Shown: piece by piece, positions 17,390 through 26,774 of the stretch
Layout: every line of letters begins with the position of its first letter
How positions within the stretch are numbered: the stretch's first letter is position 1
Origin: Paenirhodobacter ferrireducens
Lineage (GTDB): Bacteria > Pseudomonadota > Alphaproteobacteria > Rhodobacterales > Rhodobacteraceae
NCBI RefSeq assembly: GCF_004022265.1
Contig: NZ_SAVB01000002.1
Span: 186,001-250,000 of the forward strand
DNA: 64,000 bases
Reading direction: 5' to 3'
Notes under the pieces: generated by a model
Told to the model about the DNA's origin: nothing
The model's database searches: none
The model's input: only the letters and a program-made list of their open reading frames with translations
Made by a program: the position numbers and the translations under genes

Positions 17390-18543
17390 CAGCCCCTCCG
17401 TTCGATCGCCGCCAGCACCGAGCGCGCCGCGCGCAGCCCCGGCGCCTCGCCGCCTTCGCCAAGGCGGCGCATCGTTTCCTCCATCGCCGCGTGCTGATCC
17501 GCCCGCGCCTCAGGGCTTTCCAGAAGCCGCACGAGGGCGCGGCAGATCCGGTCTGGCCGGCACTCGGGGCCAAGGAATTCCGGGATCGCCCGGGTCTCGG
17601 ACACCAGGTTGACCAGTGTCACCGTGTCGATCCGCAGCATCCGCCAGATGATGTGCCAGGTGAGAAAGCTCGCATCATAGGCGATCACCATCGGCGTGCG
17701 GCTTGCCGCAAGTTCCAGGCTGACCGTGCCCGAGGCGGCCAGCGCCAGATCCGCCGCGGCAAAGGCCGCGCGCTTGTCCGCTGCCTCCTCGACGACAATC
17801 GGCGCGACCGGCCAGCGCGTGGTCATTTCGCGCACCAGCGAGGAGACGCCGCGCACCGTGGGCAGCACCACCCGCAGCCCGGGTTCGCGGTCGCGCAGTC
17901 GCATCAGCGCCTCGTCGAAGCGCGGACCGAGCCGCTCGACCTCGCCGCGGCGCGAACCGGGCAGGCACAGCACCAGTGGCTGCTCGTCGCCAATGCCATG
18001 GCGCTCGCGGAAGAGCGCGGCCTCGACGGCACTTGCCCGCGGCTCGGCGACCACCGGATGGCCGACGAAATCGCAGCTCATGCCGGCGGCTTCCATATAG
18101 GGCGGCTCGAACGGCAACAGTGCCAGAACGTGGTCGATCACCTGCGCCATCTTCGCCGCGCGGCCGGGGCGCCAGGCCCAGACCGAGGGCGCGACGTAAT
18201 GGATGGTGCGCAGATCCGGCCGCGCCGCCTTGACGAGGCGGGCGACGCGCAGCGAGAAATCGGGGCTGTCGATGGTGACGAGCGCGGCGGGCGCGGTGTC
18301 GAGCACCGCCTGCGCGGTCTCGGCGATGCGGCGCTTGAGCTGGCGATATTTCGGCAGCACCTCGGCGAGGCCCATCACCGAGAGCTCTTCCATCGGGAAC
18401 AGGCTGACGAGGCCCTCGGCCTCCATCAACGGGCCGCCGACGCCGGCGAACTCGACGCCCGGCGCAAGCGCCTTCATCCCGGCCATCAGCGCCGCGCCGA
18501 GCTTGTCGCCCGAAGCCTCGCCCGCGACCAGGAACAGCTTCAT
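17389..18543 (-). CDS. lpxB: lipid-A-disaccharide synthase LpxB
   Basis: A 384-aa glycosyltransferase (GT19) joining lipid X to UDP-2,3-diacylglucosamine to make the lipid A disaccharide at the inner face of the inner membrane. The start is the ATG at 18543 (MKLFLVAGEASGDKLG), with the family G-E-A-S-G-D signature. S-V-W-A-W-R-P-G-R, L-C-L-P-G-S-R-R-G-E-V and the C-terminal GTVSLELA donor-binding motif are present. The ATG overlaps the lpxI stop by four bases (ATGA). It is last but one in the lpx operon. Confidence 0.95.
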   Translation of the reverse strand: MKLFLVAGEASGDKLGAALMAGMKALAPGVEFAGVGGPLMEAEGLVSLFPMEELSVMGLAEVLPKYRQLKRRIAETAQAVLDTAPAALVTIDSPDFSLRVARLVKAARPDLRTIHYVAPSVWAWRPGRAAKMAQVIDHVLALLPFEPPYMEAAGMSCDFVGHPVVAEPRASAVEAALFRERHGIGDEQPLVLCLPGSRRGEVERLGPRFDEALMRLRDREPGLRVVLPTVRGVSSLVREMTTRWPVAPIVVEEAADKRAAFAAADLALAASGTVSLELAASRTPMVIAYDASFLTWHIIWRMLRIDTVTLVNLVSETRAIPEFLGPECRPDRICRALVRLLESPEARADQHAAMEETMRRLGEGGEAPGLRAARSVLAAIERRG

Positions 18544-19352
18544 CCTGCCCGCCCCCACAGGAAAATGCCGGCGGTCACGGCCGCGGCGATGGTCGCGGCG
18601 CGGTCAAGGAGCAGCACGCCCCCCGCCTCGAAGGCAATGCCGGAAAGCCCCGCCGCCGCGGCCTTCGCGACCGTCTGCGGCCCGATCGCCGGCAGGTCGA
18701 TGCGACGATCCTGCCCGGGTTTCGGCGCCTTGAAGAACAGCCCGCCCGCCGGTGCGGGGTGCAGCGCGCGATGTGCGGCGACGAAATCAAGCATCGCATC
18801 GGTGCCCGGCAGACTCTCGACCGCAAGGCAGAGCCCGCGCGCAACAACCGCACCCTGCCCGACATCGACCGAACCAAGCGCGGCGACGATCGCCGCCGCA
18901 CGCTTGGCGTCGGCCTCGTCCGTCGCGGTGACGGTGCCGGTCAGCACGCCTGCGCCCGGCACCAGATCGGGCGCGATCTCGTCGGCCCCAACGGCGACAA
19001 GGCCCCAGTCCTCGAACAGCTCGATCACCGCGCGCAGCGTCGCGTCATCCCCCGCCTGCATCGCGCCGACGAGCCGCGGCACCAGCAGTGCGGTCTGCGC
19101 GTCGAACATCTCGGGTTCGATCTTCGGGCGGCGGATCGCGCCGGCAAAGCAGACCCGCGACACGCCCCGCGCGACCAGCGCGTCGAGGAAGGGTACCAGC
19201 CGCTCGATGCGGAAGCGCAGCGGCTCGGCCCCCGGCACGGCCGAGGGAAAGCCGTCAAGCTCGCACAGCAGCATCCCCGGCGCCGCCGCCGCCAGCAGCG
19301 CCGGCAGCCCGCCCGTCCCCGCGATCAGCGCGGTTTCGGCGCCGGCGCTCAT
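18540..19352 (-). CDS. lpxI: UDP-2,3-diacylglucosamine diphosphatase LpxI
   Basis: A 270-aa enzyme that hydrolyses UDP-2,3-diacylglucosamine to lipid X in lipid A synthesis. It replaces LpxH in alphaproteobacteria and is unrelated to it in sequence. Features are the N-terminal G-T-G-G-L-P, GVSRVCFAGAIRRP, the conserved A-V-I-E-L-F-E-D-W-G, and the C-terminal metal/substrate region around IDLPAIGPQTVAKA. Both ends use ATGA overlaps (with lpxA and lpxB). Length and order lpxA-lpxI-lpxB match the family's usual arrangement. Confidence 0.93.
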   Translation of the reverse strand: MSAGAETALIAGTGGLPALLAAAAPGMLLCELDGFPSAVPGAEPLRFRIERLVPFLDALVARGVSRVCFAGAIRRPKIEPEMFDAQTALLVPRLVGAMQAGDDATLRAVIELFEDWGLVAVGADEIAPDLVPGAGVLTGTVTATDEADAKRAAAIVAALGSVDVGQGAVVARGLCLAVESLPGTDAMLDFVAAHRALHPAPAGGLFFKAPKPGQDRRIDLPAIGPQTVAKAAAAGLSGIAFEAGGVLLLDRAATIAAAVTAGIFLWGRAG

Positions 19353-20143
19353 CGCGGCGTCAGGAAGCTGCGGTCCGACGGACCGAGAATGAAATCAAGC
19401 ACCTCGCGGGCAAGTGCGCTGTCGGTGCCCTCGTCATGGAGTTTGCGTGCCTGTTCGCGGAAGTTGCCCTCGGACAGCGCCATGTAAAGCTCGCGGAGCG
19501 CGCCGATCTCGGCGCGCGACACGCCGCGCCGCTTCAGCCCGACGAGGTTCAGCCCCTCGAGCTGCGCCCGCGGCCCGGCAACGAGCGCATGCGGGATCAC
19601 GTCCGAGGTCACCATCGACAGCGCGCCGATGATCGCGCCATGGCCGATGCGCACCCATTGGTGCACGCCCGACAGCCCGCCGACGATCACGTCATCCTCG
19701 ATGTGGCAATGCCCGGCGATCGCGACCGAATTGACCAGGATCACCCGGTTGCCGATGGTGACGTCATGGGCGACATGGCTCGAGGACATGAACAGCCCGT
19801 CGTCACCGACCCGGGTGATGCCGCCGCCGCCCTCGGTGCCGGGGTTCATCGTCACATATTCGCGGATCCGGTTGCGCTTGCCGATCACCAGGCGGGTCTT
19901 CTCGCCCTTGTATTTCAGGTCCTGCGGCACCTGACCGAGCGAGGCGAAGGGAAAGACCGTGGTGTCCTCGCCGATCTCGGTCAGCCCGGAGATCACCACA
20001 TGCGACTTCAGCTCGACGCCCTCGGCAAGCACGACTTCGGGCCCGACGTGACAGAACGGCCCGATGCGGACCCCCGCGGCGATCGCGGCGCCCTCTTCGA
20101 TGACGGCGGAAGGATGAATGACGGCGCCCGGATCAATGCTCAT
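19349..20143 (-). CDS. lpxA: acyl-ACP--UDP-N-acetylglucosamine O-acyltransferase LpxA
   Basis: A 264-aa enzyme for the first step of lipid A synthesis, transferring a 3-hydroxyacyl chain from ACP to UDP-GlcNAc. The first about 180 residues are hexapeptide repeats of a left-handed beta-helix; the C-terminal about 75 form the helical domain. The catalytic His is His126 in S-S-S-H-V-A-H-D-V, matching His125 of the E. coli enzyme. The start is the ATG at 20143, 3 bases after the fabZ stop; the stop overlaps lpxI by ATGA. Confidence 0.95.
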   Translation of the reverse strand: MSIDPGAVIHPSAVIEEGAAIAAGVRIGPFCHVGPEVVLAEGVELKSHVVISGLTEIGEDTTVFPFASLGQVPQDLKYKGEKTRLVIGKRNRIREYVTMNPGTEGGGGITRVGDDGLFMSSSHVAHDVTIGNRVILVNSVAIAGHCHIEDDVIVGGLSGVHQWVRIGHGAIIGALSMVTSDVIPHALVAGPRAQLEGLNLVGLKRRGVSRAEIGALRELYMALSEGNFREQARKLHDEGTDSALAREVLDFILGPSDRSFLTPR

Positions 20144-20146
20144 GGA

Positions 20147-20611
20147 TCAGGCCTTGAGGTCCATCATCGCGGTGAACTCGGCCTGCGCCGCAAGCTGGCC
20201 CTCGACCAGCGCCTGCCCCTCGAACTTCCAGATCTTGCCGCCGCCGCGCTTCACCTTCACATGCATCTCGAGCACGTCGCCCGGCACCACCTTGCGGCGG
20301 AATTTCACCCCGTCGATGCCCATGAAATAGGTCGCCAGCGGCTTGTCGATGACATTGAGCGAGATCCCCACGACGATCGCCGCGGTCTGCGCCATCGCCT
20401 CGACGATGGTGACGCCAGGCATCACCGGCTCGTCCGGGAAATGGCCCTGGAAATGCGGCTCGTTGCAGGTGACGTTCTTGATGCCGACGGCCGACTCGAA
20501 GGGCACGATGTCGCGCACCTTGTCGATCAGCAGGAACGGGTATCGGTGCGGAATGATCCGCTTGATCAGGCTGAGATCGGCAAAGGTATGGGGGGCGGGT
20601 TCGGTCATCAT
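20147..20611 (-). CDS. fabZ: 3-hydroxyacyl-ACP dehydratase FabZ
   Basis: A 154-aa hot-dog-fold dehydratase that removes water from 3-hydroxyacyl-ACP and so competes with LpxA and LpxD for their substrate. Active-site residues are His57 (H-F-Q-G-H-F-P) and Glu71 (V-E-A-M-A-Q). Two adjacent ATGs (20611 and 20608) follow an AAGGACAG site; I use 20611. A 13-base palindrome CTTGATCATCAAG (20617-20629) overlaps the ribosome-binding region. A possible promoter with TTGCCA and TTAGCA lies further upstream. Confidence 0.95.
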   Translation of the reverse strand: MMTEPAPHTFADLSLIKRIIPHRYPFLLIDKVRDIVPFESAVGIKNVTCNEPHFQGHFPDEPVMPGVTIVEAMAQTAAIVVGISLNVIDKPLATYFMGIDGVKFRRKVVPGDVLEMHVKVKRGGGKIWKFEGQALVEGQLAAQAEFTAMMDLKA

Positions 20612-20688
20612 CTGTCCTTGATCATCAAGCATCCGCGGTCGAGCCTTGCTAACAACGCAGGCGCCGCTTGGCAAGAATGCGGGCGGCC

Positions 20689-21375
20689 TCAGTTGCCCTG
20701 AGTGGCCGGCGCGGCGGGAGTTTCGGGCGCCGCGGCCCCCTCGGTGCCGGCGCTGGTGCCGGGAGCCGGCGTCTCGGCCGGCGGCGGTCCGTCGCCCACT
20801 TTCTCGTCGACGAGGCGGGCCAGATCGTCGGTGACGTCGGCCTCGGTCAGCCCGCGGATAATCACCCGCCGGTCAAGCACGACAACCGCGCCGCGTTTCG
20901 TCAGGATGTCATCGAGCATCGGCGTCACCGCCTCGAGAAAGGCCTGCCGGTCCTCTTCGAACCGCCGCGTGAGCGCCTGCGCCTTCGCCTTTTGCGCGTT
21001 GCGGATGCCCGTCGCGCGCTCGTCGAAGGCGTTTGCCTCGGCGCGGAAGGCCTTCGGGTCCATCGTCGCGCGCCGTTCGGTCAGCGCCTTCTCCTCGGCG
21101 ATCAGTTCGTCGGCGATGCGGTTGTTCTCGTCCGACAGCGCCCGCGACTCGCTGGCGAGATCGGCGCGGATGCGCTTGCCCCAGCGGGTCGCCTCGAACA
21201 GGGCCTCCCAGTCGAGGGTCAGCACCGGGCTCGGCACGCGGATCACCGTGTCGCCATGGCCCTGCGCCTGCTGTGCGGAGAGCGGCGCAGCGGCGAGACC
21301 GGCAAGCCCCGCCGAAAGCAAGACGAGGCCGAGGCGAAGCCCCGGCCCCCCGATGAAACGCGACAAGATCCGCAT
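20689..21375 (-). CDS. OmpH/Skp family periplasmic chaperone
   Basis: A 228-aa exported protein. Residues 1-35 are a signal peptide ([20 protein letters not shown]). The OmpH/Skp domain spans about 45-185, largely charged coiled-coil helix ([20 protein letters not shown]), with the strand pair [13 protein letters not shown] near its end. The Ala/Pro/Thr-rich tail (190-228) is probably disordered. Skp-type chaperones hold unfolded outer-membrane proteins on the way to BamA. It begins 9 bases after the bamA stop. Confidence 0.9.
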   Translation of the reverse strand: MRILSRFIGGPGLRLGLVLLSAGLAGLAAAPLSAQQAQGHGDTVIRVPSPVLTLDWEALFEATRWGKRIRADLASESRALSDENNRIADELIAEEKALTERRATMDPKAFRAEANAFDERATGIRNAQKAKAQALTRRFEEDRQAFLEAVTPMLDDILTKRGAVVVLDRRVIIRGLTEADVTDDLARLVDEKVGDGPPPAETPAPGTSAGTEGAAAPETPAAPATQGN

Positions 21376-21384
21376 CGCCCTGCC

Positions 21385-23763
21385 TCAGAACTGCGTCGAG
21401 ATCGTCAGGTCGAAGTTCTGTTCCTTGTCGTAGTCTTCCTTCTTGATCGCCTTCGAGAAGTTCAGACGCAGCGGCCCGATCGCCGAACGCCAGAACACCG
21501 AGAAGCCGATCGCCGAGCGCAGGTGCATGCCGTCGTCGACAGAAACATTATTTGCGCCGGCGGTATCATCCAGCCCCCAGAGCGAGCCGATATCCCAGAA
21601 CAGGCCGCCGGTGACGCCGTATTCCTCGGGAATGCCGATCGGGAATTCGCTCTCCATCCGCAGCGCGGCGAAATACTTGCCGCCGAGCGCATCCTTGTTC
21701 GGCGCTTCGAGGTCACGCGGGCCATAGCCGTTCGATTCGAAGCCGCGGATCTTGCCGTTGCCCGAGAACCGGTCGAGCAGCGTCAGCTTGGTGTTGCTGC
21801 GCTTGTTCACCATGCCGCCTTCAAGCTCGGCGCGCAGCGTCACCTCCTCGTTCCAGACCTTGCGCTCGGCGCGCAGCAGGGCGGTGGAGGTCAGGCTGTC
21901 GACATCGCCGCCGAAGCCCGCGAGATCCTGCGACAGCTTGAAGGTGAAGCCATAGCGCGGATCGATGCCGGTGCGGCGCGTGTCCCAGGTGTAGCTGTAG
22001 CCGAGCGACGAGGTGTCCTTCTCGCCCGCTTCCCGGGTCAGGATCGGCGAGGAGCCGGTGGCGTCGCTAAAAACTCCATCGTTATTCGGATCCTTAACAT
22101 ACTCAGTCAGGCCAAAGAGCTTGTCGCGGCTGAACGTGTAGCGCAGCTCGAGCCGCGAATTCTCGGCCAGCGGGAACTCGATCGAGGGCGAGATCCCCTG
22201 CCGGCGCGTCGAATAATCGGAGTTGTCGTTATTCGTGGTGTTGTACCACATGTGATAGCGGAACTTCAGGTCGCGCCCGAGCAGATAGGGCTCGATGAAG
22301 TCGAGATCGCTTTGCTGCGTGCCGGAGGTCGTGCCGATCTGCACGCCGAGATACTGACCGCGGCCGAGGAAGTTCGATTCCTGCAGCCCGACGTTCACCC
22401 CAAAGCCCGACGAGGCGCCATAGCTTGCGCCGAAGCTGAGCGAGCCGGTGGGCTGTTCTTCGACGTTGACGTCGACGATGACCTGATCCGGGCCCGAGCC
22501 CTGACGGGTGTTCACATCGGCCTTGGTGAAGAAGCCAAGCGCGCGGATGCGTTCTGCCGAGTTGCGGATCTCGCGCGGGTTGAAGGGGTCGCCTTCGACG
22601 GTGTGAAACTCGCGCCGGATCACGCTGTCGAGCGTGGTGGTGTTGCCCTCGATGTCGATGCGCTCGACGAAGACGCGCTCGCCGCGCACCAGCGCGAATT
22701 CGACATTCAGGGTCTGGGTTTTCGGATCGCGGGTGATGCGCGGATCGACGCGCACGAAGTTCGCCCCCTTGCGCAGCGCCGTCTCTTCCATCCGGGTGAT
22801 GGCGAGGTCGATGGCCGTGGGCGAATAGATCACCCCTTCTCGGATCTTCGCGAGCTTCTCGAAGTCCTTCGCGTCAAGCTCGGGCACCTCGGAGACGGTG
22901 CTGATCTTGCCGAAGTGATACTGCTGACCTTCGCGGATGTTGAAGGTCATAAAGAAGCCCTGGCGGTCGCGCGCCATTTCCGACGACACGCCGGTGACCT
23001 GCACGTCGGGGTAGCCGCGCGAGTGGTAGAAGTCGGTCAGCAGCTGGCGGTCGAGATCGACGCGATCGGCGATGAAGCTGTCGCGCTGGATCAGCCGGTG
23101 CAGGATGCCTGCCTGCTTGGTCTGCAGCACGTCGCGCAGACGACGGTCGGAATAGGCGGTGTTGCCGGTGAAGCTGATGCGCTCCACTTCCGAAACATAG
23201 CCTTCCTTCACCTCGAACACGACGTCGACGCGGTTGTTCGGGCGCTTGATGACCTTCGGATCGACGCGGACGTTCGGGCGCCCGGCATCGGCATAGCCCT
23301 TGGCGATCTCGGCGGCGTCGGCCTCGACCATCGCCGGGTTGTAGACCTTGCGCGGCTGCGTCTTGACCTGCGAAGCAAGGACCGAATCCTTCAGCACCTT
23401 GTTGCCTTCGAAGGAGACGATGTTGACGCTCGGGAACTCCTGCACCCGGATCACCAGCGTGCTGCCTTGCGGCACCAGATCGACCTTCTCGAACAGGCCC
23501 GAGCCCTGGATCCGCTGATAGGCGTCATTGAGCTGCGCCGCGCTCACTGCCGAGCCGCGCGCGATCTTGGCATAGGCGAGAATCGTCGCCGCCTCGATCG
23601 TGTCGTTGCCTTCGATCTTCACCTGCGAAAAGCGATATTCCTGCGCCATCGCCGCCACCGGCGGCAACGCTGCGGCGAAACCGCCGCCCAGAAGCGTCAC
23701 CGCGACAAGCCGGGTCGTGAGAAGGGAACGCCCGAGAAATGCGTTCTTCCGCCGGTTCGTCAT
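21385..23763 (-). CDS. bamA: outer membrane protein assembly factor BamA
   Basis: A 792-aa Omp85 protein that folds beta-barrel proteins into the outer membrane. There is a signal peptide in the first about 40 residues, then five POTRA domains (about 45-440), each with the recurring strand pattern such as R-F-S-Q-V-K-I-E-G-N. The C-terminal barrel runs from about 455, contains the R-G-F-E-S-N-G-Y-G-P-R motif, and ends in the aromatic Q-F. The start is the ATG at 23763. A near-consensus promoter at 23807-23835 suggests it can be transcribed apart from rseP. Confidence 0.96.
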   Translation of the reverse strand: MTNRRKNAFLGRSLLTTRLVAVTLLGGGFAAALPPVAAMAQEYRFSQVKIEGNDTIEAATILAYAKIARGSAVSAAQLNDAYQRIQGSGLFEKVDLVPQGSTLVIRVQEFPSVNIVSFEGNKVLKDSVLASQVKTQPRKVYNPAMVEADAAEIAKGYADAGRPNVRVDPKVIKRPNNRVDVVFEVKEGYVSEVERISFTGNTAYSDRRLRDVLQTKQAGILHRLIQRDSFIADRVDLDRQLLTDFYHSRGYPDVQVTGVSSEMARDRQGFFMTFNIREGQQYHFGKISTVSEVPELDAKDFEKLAKIREGVIYSPTAIDLAITRMEETALRKGANFVRVDPRITRDPKTQTLNVEFALVRGERVFVERIDIEGNTTTLDSVIRREFHTVEGDPFNPREIRNSAERIRALGFFTKADVNTRQGSGPDQVIVDVNVEEQPTGSLSFGASYGASSGFGVNVGLQESNFLGRGQYLGVQIGTTSGTQQSDLDFIEPYLLGRDLKFRYHMWYNTTNNDNSDYSTRRQGISPSIEFPLAENSRLELRYTFSRDKLFGLTEYVKDPNNDGVFSDATGSSPILTREAGEKDTSSLGYSYTWDTRRTGIDPRYGFTFKLSQDLAGFGGDVDSLTSTALLRAERKVWNEEVTLRAELEGGMVNKRSNTKLTLLDRFSGNGKIRGFESNGYGPRDLEAPNKDALGGKYFAALRMESEFPIGIPEEYGVTGGLFWDIGSLWGLDDTAGANNVSVDDGMHLRSAIGFSVFWRSAIGPLRLNFSKAIKKEDYDKEQNFDLTISTQF

Positions 23764-23806
23764 TGCCTGTCACCCCGCCCTGTATTTCTCTCAGACTGCA
23801 AGATCG

Positions 23807-23835
23807 TGAGTAGCTGGAAAGGGGAAGCTTGTCAA
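23807..23835 (-). promoter_or_regulatory. promoter of bamA
   Basis: On the minus strand, a perfect -35 TTGACA (23835-23830) is followed by 17 bases and a -10 TACTCA (23812-23807). The predicted start is near 23800, giving a leader of about 37 nt to the bamA ATG. An imperfect hairpin (23851-23873) lies just upstream and could end transcripts from rseP. Confidence 0.55.
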
Positions 23836-23980
23836 AACCGCAAGATGTCGGAATCGCCGCCTTGGCGGCATTCCTTCCGGGGCGTTGCGCCATTGCCCGC
23901 CGACCCGGCACAAAGCCGCTTGGCGCGCCATGGCGGACATGGTGCGGCAGGCGGTCCGGGAGGGAGAAACCGCTTCCGGA

Positions 23981-24154
23981 TCAGAGCTGATAGGGCGAGC
24001 CTGCGGCCGGGCCGAAGAGCTGGACCAACTCGTAGCCGAGCACCCCGCCGATCATCAGCGCGATCAGGATTGCAGCCGGGGCCATCAAGCGATCAAGCGC
24101 CAGATCGACGACGAGCGACAGGCCGCGATGGCTGTCTGCGAGCATCATTTGCAT
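23981..24154 (-). CDS. small single-pass membrane protein of unknown function
   Basis: A 57-aa ORF starting with the ATG at 24154, preceded at 6-8 bases by an excellent AGGAGGGG ribosome site, which decides this start over one at 24187. The protein begins MQMMLADSHRG. It has one strong hydrophobic helix (APAAILIALMIGGVLGYELV, about 28-47) and a short C-terminal tail. It lies between rseP and bamA on the same strand. I do not recognise a family. The ribosome site and the clean membrane helix argue that it is real. Confidence 0.6.
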   Translation of the reverse strand: MQMMLADSHRGLSLVVDLALDRLMAPAAILIALMIGGVLGYELVQLFGPAAGSPYQL

Positions 24155-24245
24155 GAGCGACCCCTCCTGCGTACGGACCTTCCGCACACCTGCAGGTAGT
24201 CGATCATTGTGGCCGAATTGCGGCCGGGCCGCGCCGGCGCAGCGC

Positions 24246-25589
24246 TCAGGGGCAGAAGATGTCGTTCCACAGCCCGAACAGCATCATCGTCAGCACCAGC
24301 GACAACCCGAGCGCGGTGAGCAGGTTCATTGCCCGGTCCGACGGCGGCTTGCCGGTGACGGCCTCCCAGACGTGGAACATCAGATGCCCGCCGTCGAGCA
24401 CGGGAATCGGGAACAGGTTCAGGAAGCCCACGGCCGTCGACAGCACCGCGACGAACCAGATGAAGCTGGCCGTGCCCGCCTTCGCCGCCGCCGCCGAGCC
24501 CTGCGCGATGCCGATTGCACCATGCAGGTTGCACGAGGAGATCTGGCCGAGAATCATATGCTTGAGCGCCGAGACCGAGGAGGCGGCGACCTCCCAGGTC
24601 TGCGCCGCCCCGCCCTTCACCGCTTCGAGCACGCCGGTCGGGCGGGTGCGCGGGGTGAAGACCGGCTCGCCCGTTGCGCCGATCATCCAGCGCGTCTCGA
24701 ATCCCCCCGCAGCGGTCGGCACGTCGGTGCGGCGCGGGGTCAGCGTCATCTGAAGCGTCTCGGCCCCGTCCTTGCCCGTCCGCCAGACCGTCAGCGCCAC
24801 AGGGGCGCCTTCGCTGGTCGTCACCTTCTGCTGCAGATCGGCAAAGCGCCAGACCGGCGCGCCGTCGATCGCGGTGATGACGTCGCCCGCAGCCAGCCCC
24901 GCGGCATAGGCCGCCGAAGACGGCACCACCCCGCTCAGCCGCGGCGGGAACAGCTGCGGCCCGCTGACCTCGGCCACCTGCCCGTCGCGCTCGACCCGCC
25001 AGGTGAGCGCAGGCTGCGACGGCAGCTCGTCCGTCACCGCGCTCAGCGTCGTGTAATCGGGCGTGTCGCGCCCCTCGATCGCCAGCACCCGGTCGCCGAC
25101 GCGCAGATCGCCCGTGCCGCCCGGCAGAACCGCAAGCTGCCCCACCGTCGGCACATCGGTCGCGGTGCCGGTCCAGATCATCATGCCTGCAAAGATCGCG
25201 ATCGACAGCACGAAGTTGAACACCGGCCCCGCCGCCACCGTCACCGCCCGCGCCCAGAGCGGCGCGCCGTGCATGGTGTGGCGCTTTTCCTCGGGGCTGA
25301 GTTCCGCCATCGCGCCCTCGTCCGCGCCGGCCGAGGCGGCATTCGCATCGCCCAGGAACTTGACGTAGCCGCCGAGCGGAATCGCCGAGACCTGCCAGCG
25401 CGTGCCGTGCCGGTCGACGCGCGACAGCAGCCGCGGCCCGAAGCCGATCGAGAAGGCCTCGGCCTTGATCCCCGACCAGCGGCCGACGATGTAATGGCCG
25501 AACTCGTGCACCGTCACGATGATCATCAGCGCGACGACGAAGGCCACCAGCGTATAGAGCGCGTTGCCGAAATCGGGGAGAAACTCCAA
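24246..25589 (-). CDS. rseP: RIP metalloprotease RseP
   Basis: A 447-aa inner-membrane site-2 protease that cleaves membrane-bound anti-sigma factors in envelope stress signalling. The zinc motif is H-E-F-G-H at 28-32 in the first membrane helix; the third ligand lies in PIPVLDGGH near 390-400. Two PDZ-like regions lie between. The start codon appears to be TTG at 25589, supported by GGAAGGA 8 bases upstream; the first ATG further in would remove the first membrane helix. It is downstream of dxr with a 3-base gap. Confidence 0.92.
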   Translation of the reverse strand: MEFLPDFGNALYTLVAFVVALMIIVTVHEFGHYIVGRWSGIKAEAFSIGFGPRLLSRVDRHGTRWQVSAIPLGGYVKFLGDANAASAGADEGAMAELSPEEKRHTMHGAPLWARAVTVAAGPVFNFVLSIAIFAGMMIWTGTATDVPTVGQLAVLPGGTGDLRVGDRVLAIEGRDTPDYTTLSAVTDELPSQPALTWRVERDGQVAEVSGPQLFPPRLSGVVPSSAAYAAGLAAGDVITAIDGAPVWRFADLQQKVTTSEGAPVALTVWRTGKDGAETLQMTLTPRRTDVPTAAGGFETRWMIGATGEPVFTPRTRPTGVLEAVKGGAAQTWEVAASSVSALKHMILGQISSCNLHGAIGIAQGSAAAAKAGTASFIWFVAVLSTAVGFLNLFPIPVLDGGHLMFHVWEAVTGKPPSDRAMNLLTALGLSLVLTMMLFGLWNDIFCP

Positions 25590-25592
25590 GGC

Positions 25593-26771
25593 TCAGATCC
25601 TTCCGGTCGAAATTCTTTCGCGGCCGAGGGCACGGGCCTCGGCGTCGGTCTGCAAGACGTTATCGAGGCTGACGGCGGCATTTCCAAGCCCTTGCCGCGC
25701 GCACATGTCCGCGAGCACCGACTCGACCAGCCGTGCCATGTCGAGAAAGCCGATCTGCCCGGCGATGAAGCCGTCGAGTGCGACCTCTTTTGCCGCGTTG
25801 AAGGCCGCCCCGGCCGTGCCGCCGATCGCCATCACCTCACGCGCGAGGCGCAGCGCCGGGAAGCGGACCGGATCGGGGGCGCGGAAGCTGAGCGATCCGA
25901 TCTGCGCCAGGTCGAGCCGCGCCACCGGCAGCTCGGCCCGCTCGGGCCAGTTCAGCGCATAGCCGATCGCGTGGCGCATGTCGGGCGCGCCCAGATGCGC
26001 CATCAGCGCCCCGTCGCGGAAGCCGACCAGCGCATGCACCAGGCTCTCGGGATGCACGAGAACCTCGATGATATCCGGATCGACGCCGAAAAACTCTTTT
26101 GTTTCGATGACTTCCAGCGCCTTGTTGAACATCGAGGCGCTGTCGATGGTGATCCGCTGCCCCATCGCCCAATTCGGATGGGTCGAGGCCTCGGTGACGG
26201 TCGCGGTCGCCAGTTTCTCGAGCGGCCAGTCGCGGAACGCGCCGCCCGAGGCGGTGATGATGATCCGCTCGACCGCCGTCATCTCCTCGCCGACGAGGGC
26301 CTGAAAGACCGCCGAATGCTCGCTGTCGACGGGCAGGATGTGCGCGCCCTGCCGCCGCGCCTCGGCCAGAAGCAGCGGCCCGGCGGCGACAAGGCTTTCC
26401 TTGTTGGCAAGCGCCAGCGTCGTGCCATGCTTCAGCGCCGCGAAGCCCGGCGCGATCGCCGCCGCGCCGACGATGGCCGACATGATCCAGTCGGCCGGCC
26501 GCTCCGCCGCCTCGATCAGCGCCGCGGGGCCCGCCGCCGCCTCGATCCCCGAGCCGTGCAGCGCCGCGCGCAGCGCCGGCAGCCTGTCCTCATGCGCGGT
26601 CACCGCGATCTCGGCGCGCAGCTCGCGCGCCTGGCTCGCCAGCAGGTCGACATTGTGCCCGCCGGTCAGCGCCACCACCTGAAACGCCGCTGCCCCGCCC
26701 TGCCGCACCAGCAGGTCGAGCGTGTTCACACCGATCGAGCCGGTGGAGCCGAAAACCGAAACCTTGCGCAT
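25593..26771 (-). CDS. dxr: 1-deoxy-D-xylulose 5-phosphate reductoisomerase Dxr
   Basis: A 392-aa NADPH-dependent enzyme making 2-C-methyl-D-erythritol 4-phosphate in the non-mevalonate isoprenoid pathway. The N-terminal nucleotide-binding motif is GSTGSIGVNTLDL. The metal and substrate site is seen in LPVDSEHSA, ITASGGAFRD and T-H-P-N-W-A-M-G, followed by MFNKALEVIE. Length matches the family. It sits between cdsA (3-base gap) and rseP in the classical uppS-cdsA-dxr-rseP order. Confidence 0.95.
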   Translation of the reverse strand: MRKVSVFGSTGSIGVNTLDLLVRQGGAAAFQVVALTGGHNVDLLASQARELRAEIAVTAHEDRLPALRAALHGSGIEAAAGPAALIEAAERPADWIMSAIVGAAAIAPGFAALKHGTTLALANKESLVAAGPLLLAEARRQGAHILPVDSEHSAVFQALVGEEMTAVERIIITASGGAFRDWPLEKLATATVTEASTHPNWAMGQRITIDSASMFNKALEVIETKEFFGVDPDIIEVLVHPESLVHALVGFRDGALMAHLGAPDMRHAIGYALNWPERAELPVARLDLAQIGSLSFRAPDPVRFPALRLAREVMAIGGTAGAAFNAAKEVALDGFIAGQIGFLDMARLVESVLADMCARQGLGNAAVSLDNVLQTDAEARALGRERISTGRI

Positions 26772-26774
26772 CCG

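Noticed and set aside
20668-24156. 1162-codon plus-strand frame across ompH and bamA
   Set aside because: Shadow of bamA; no motif.
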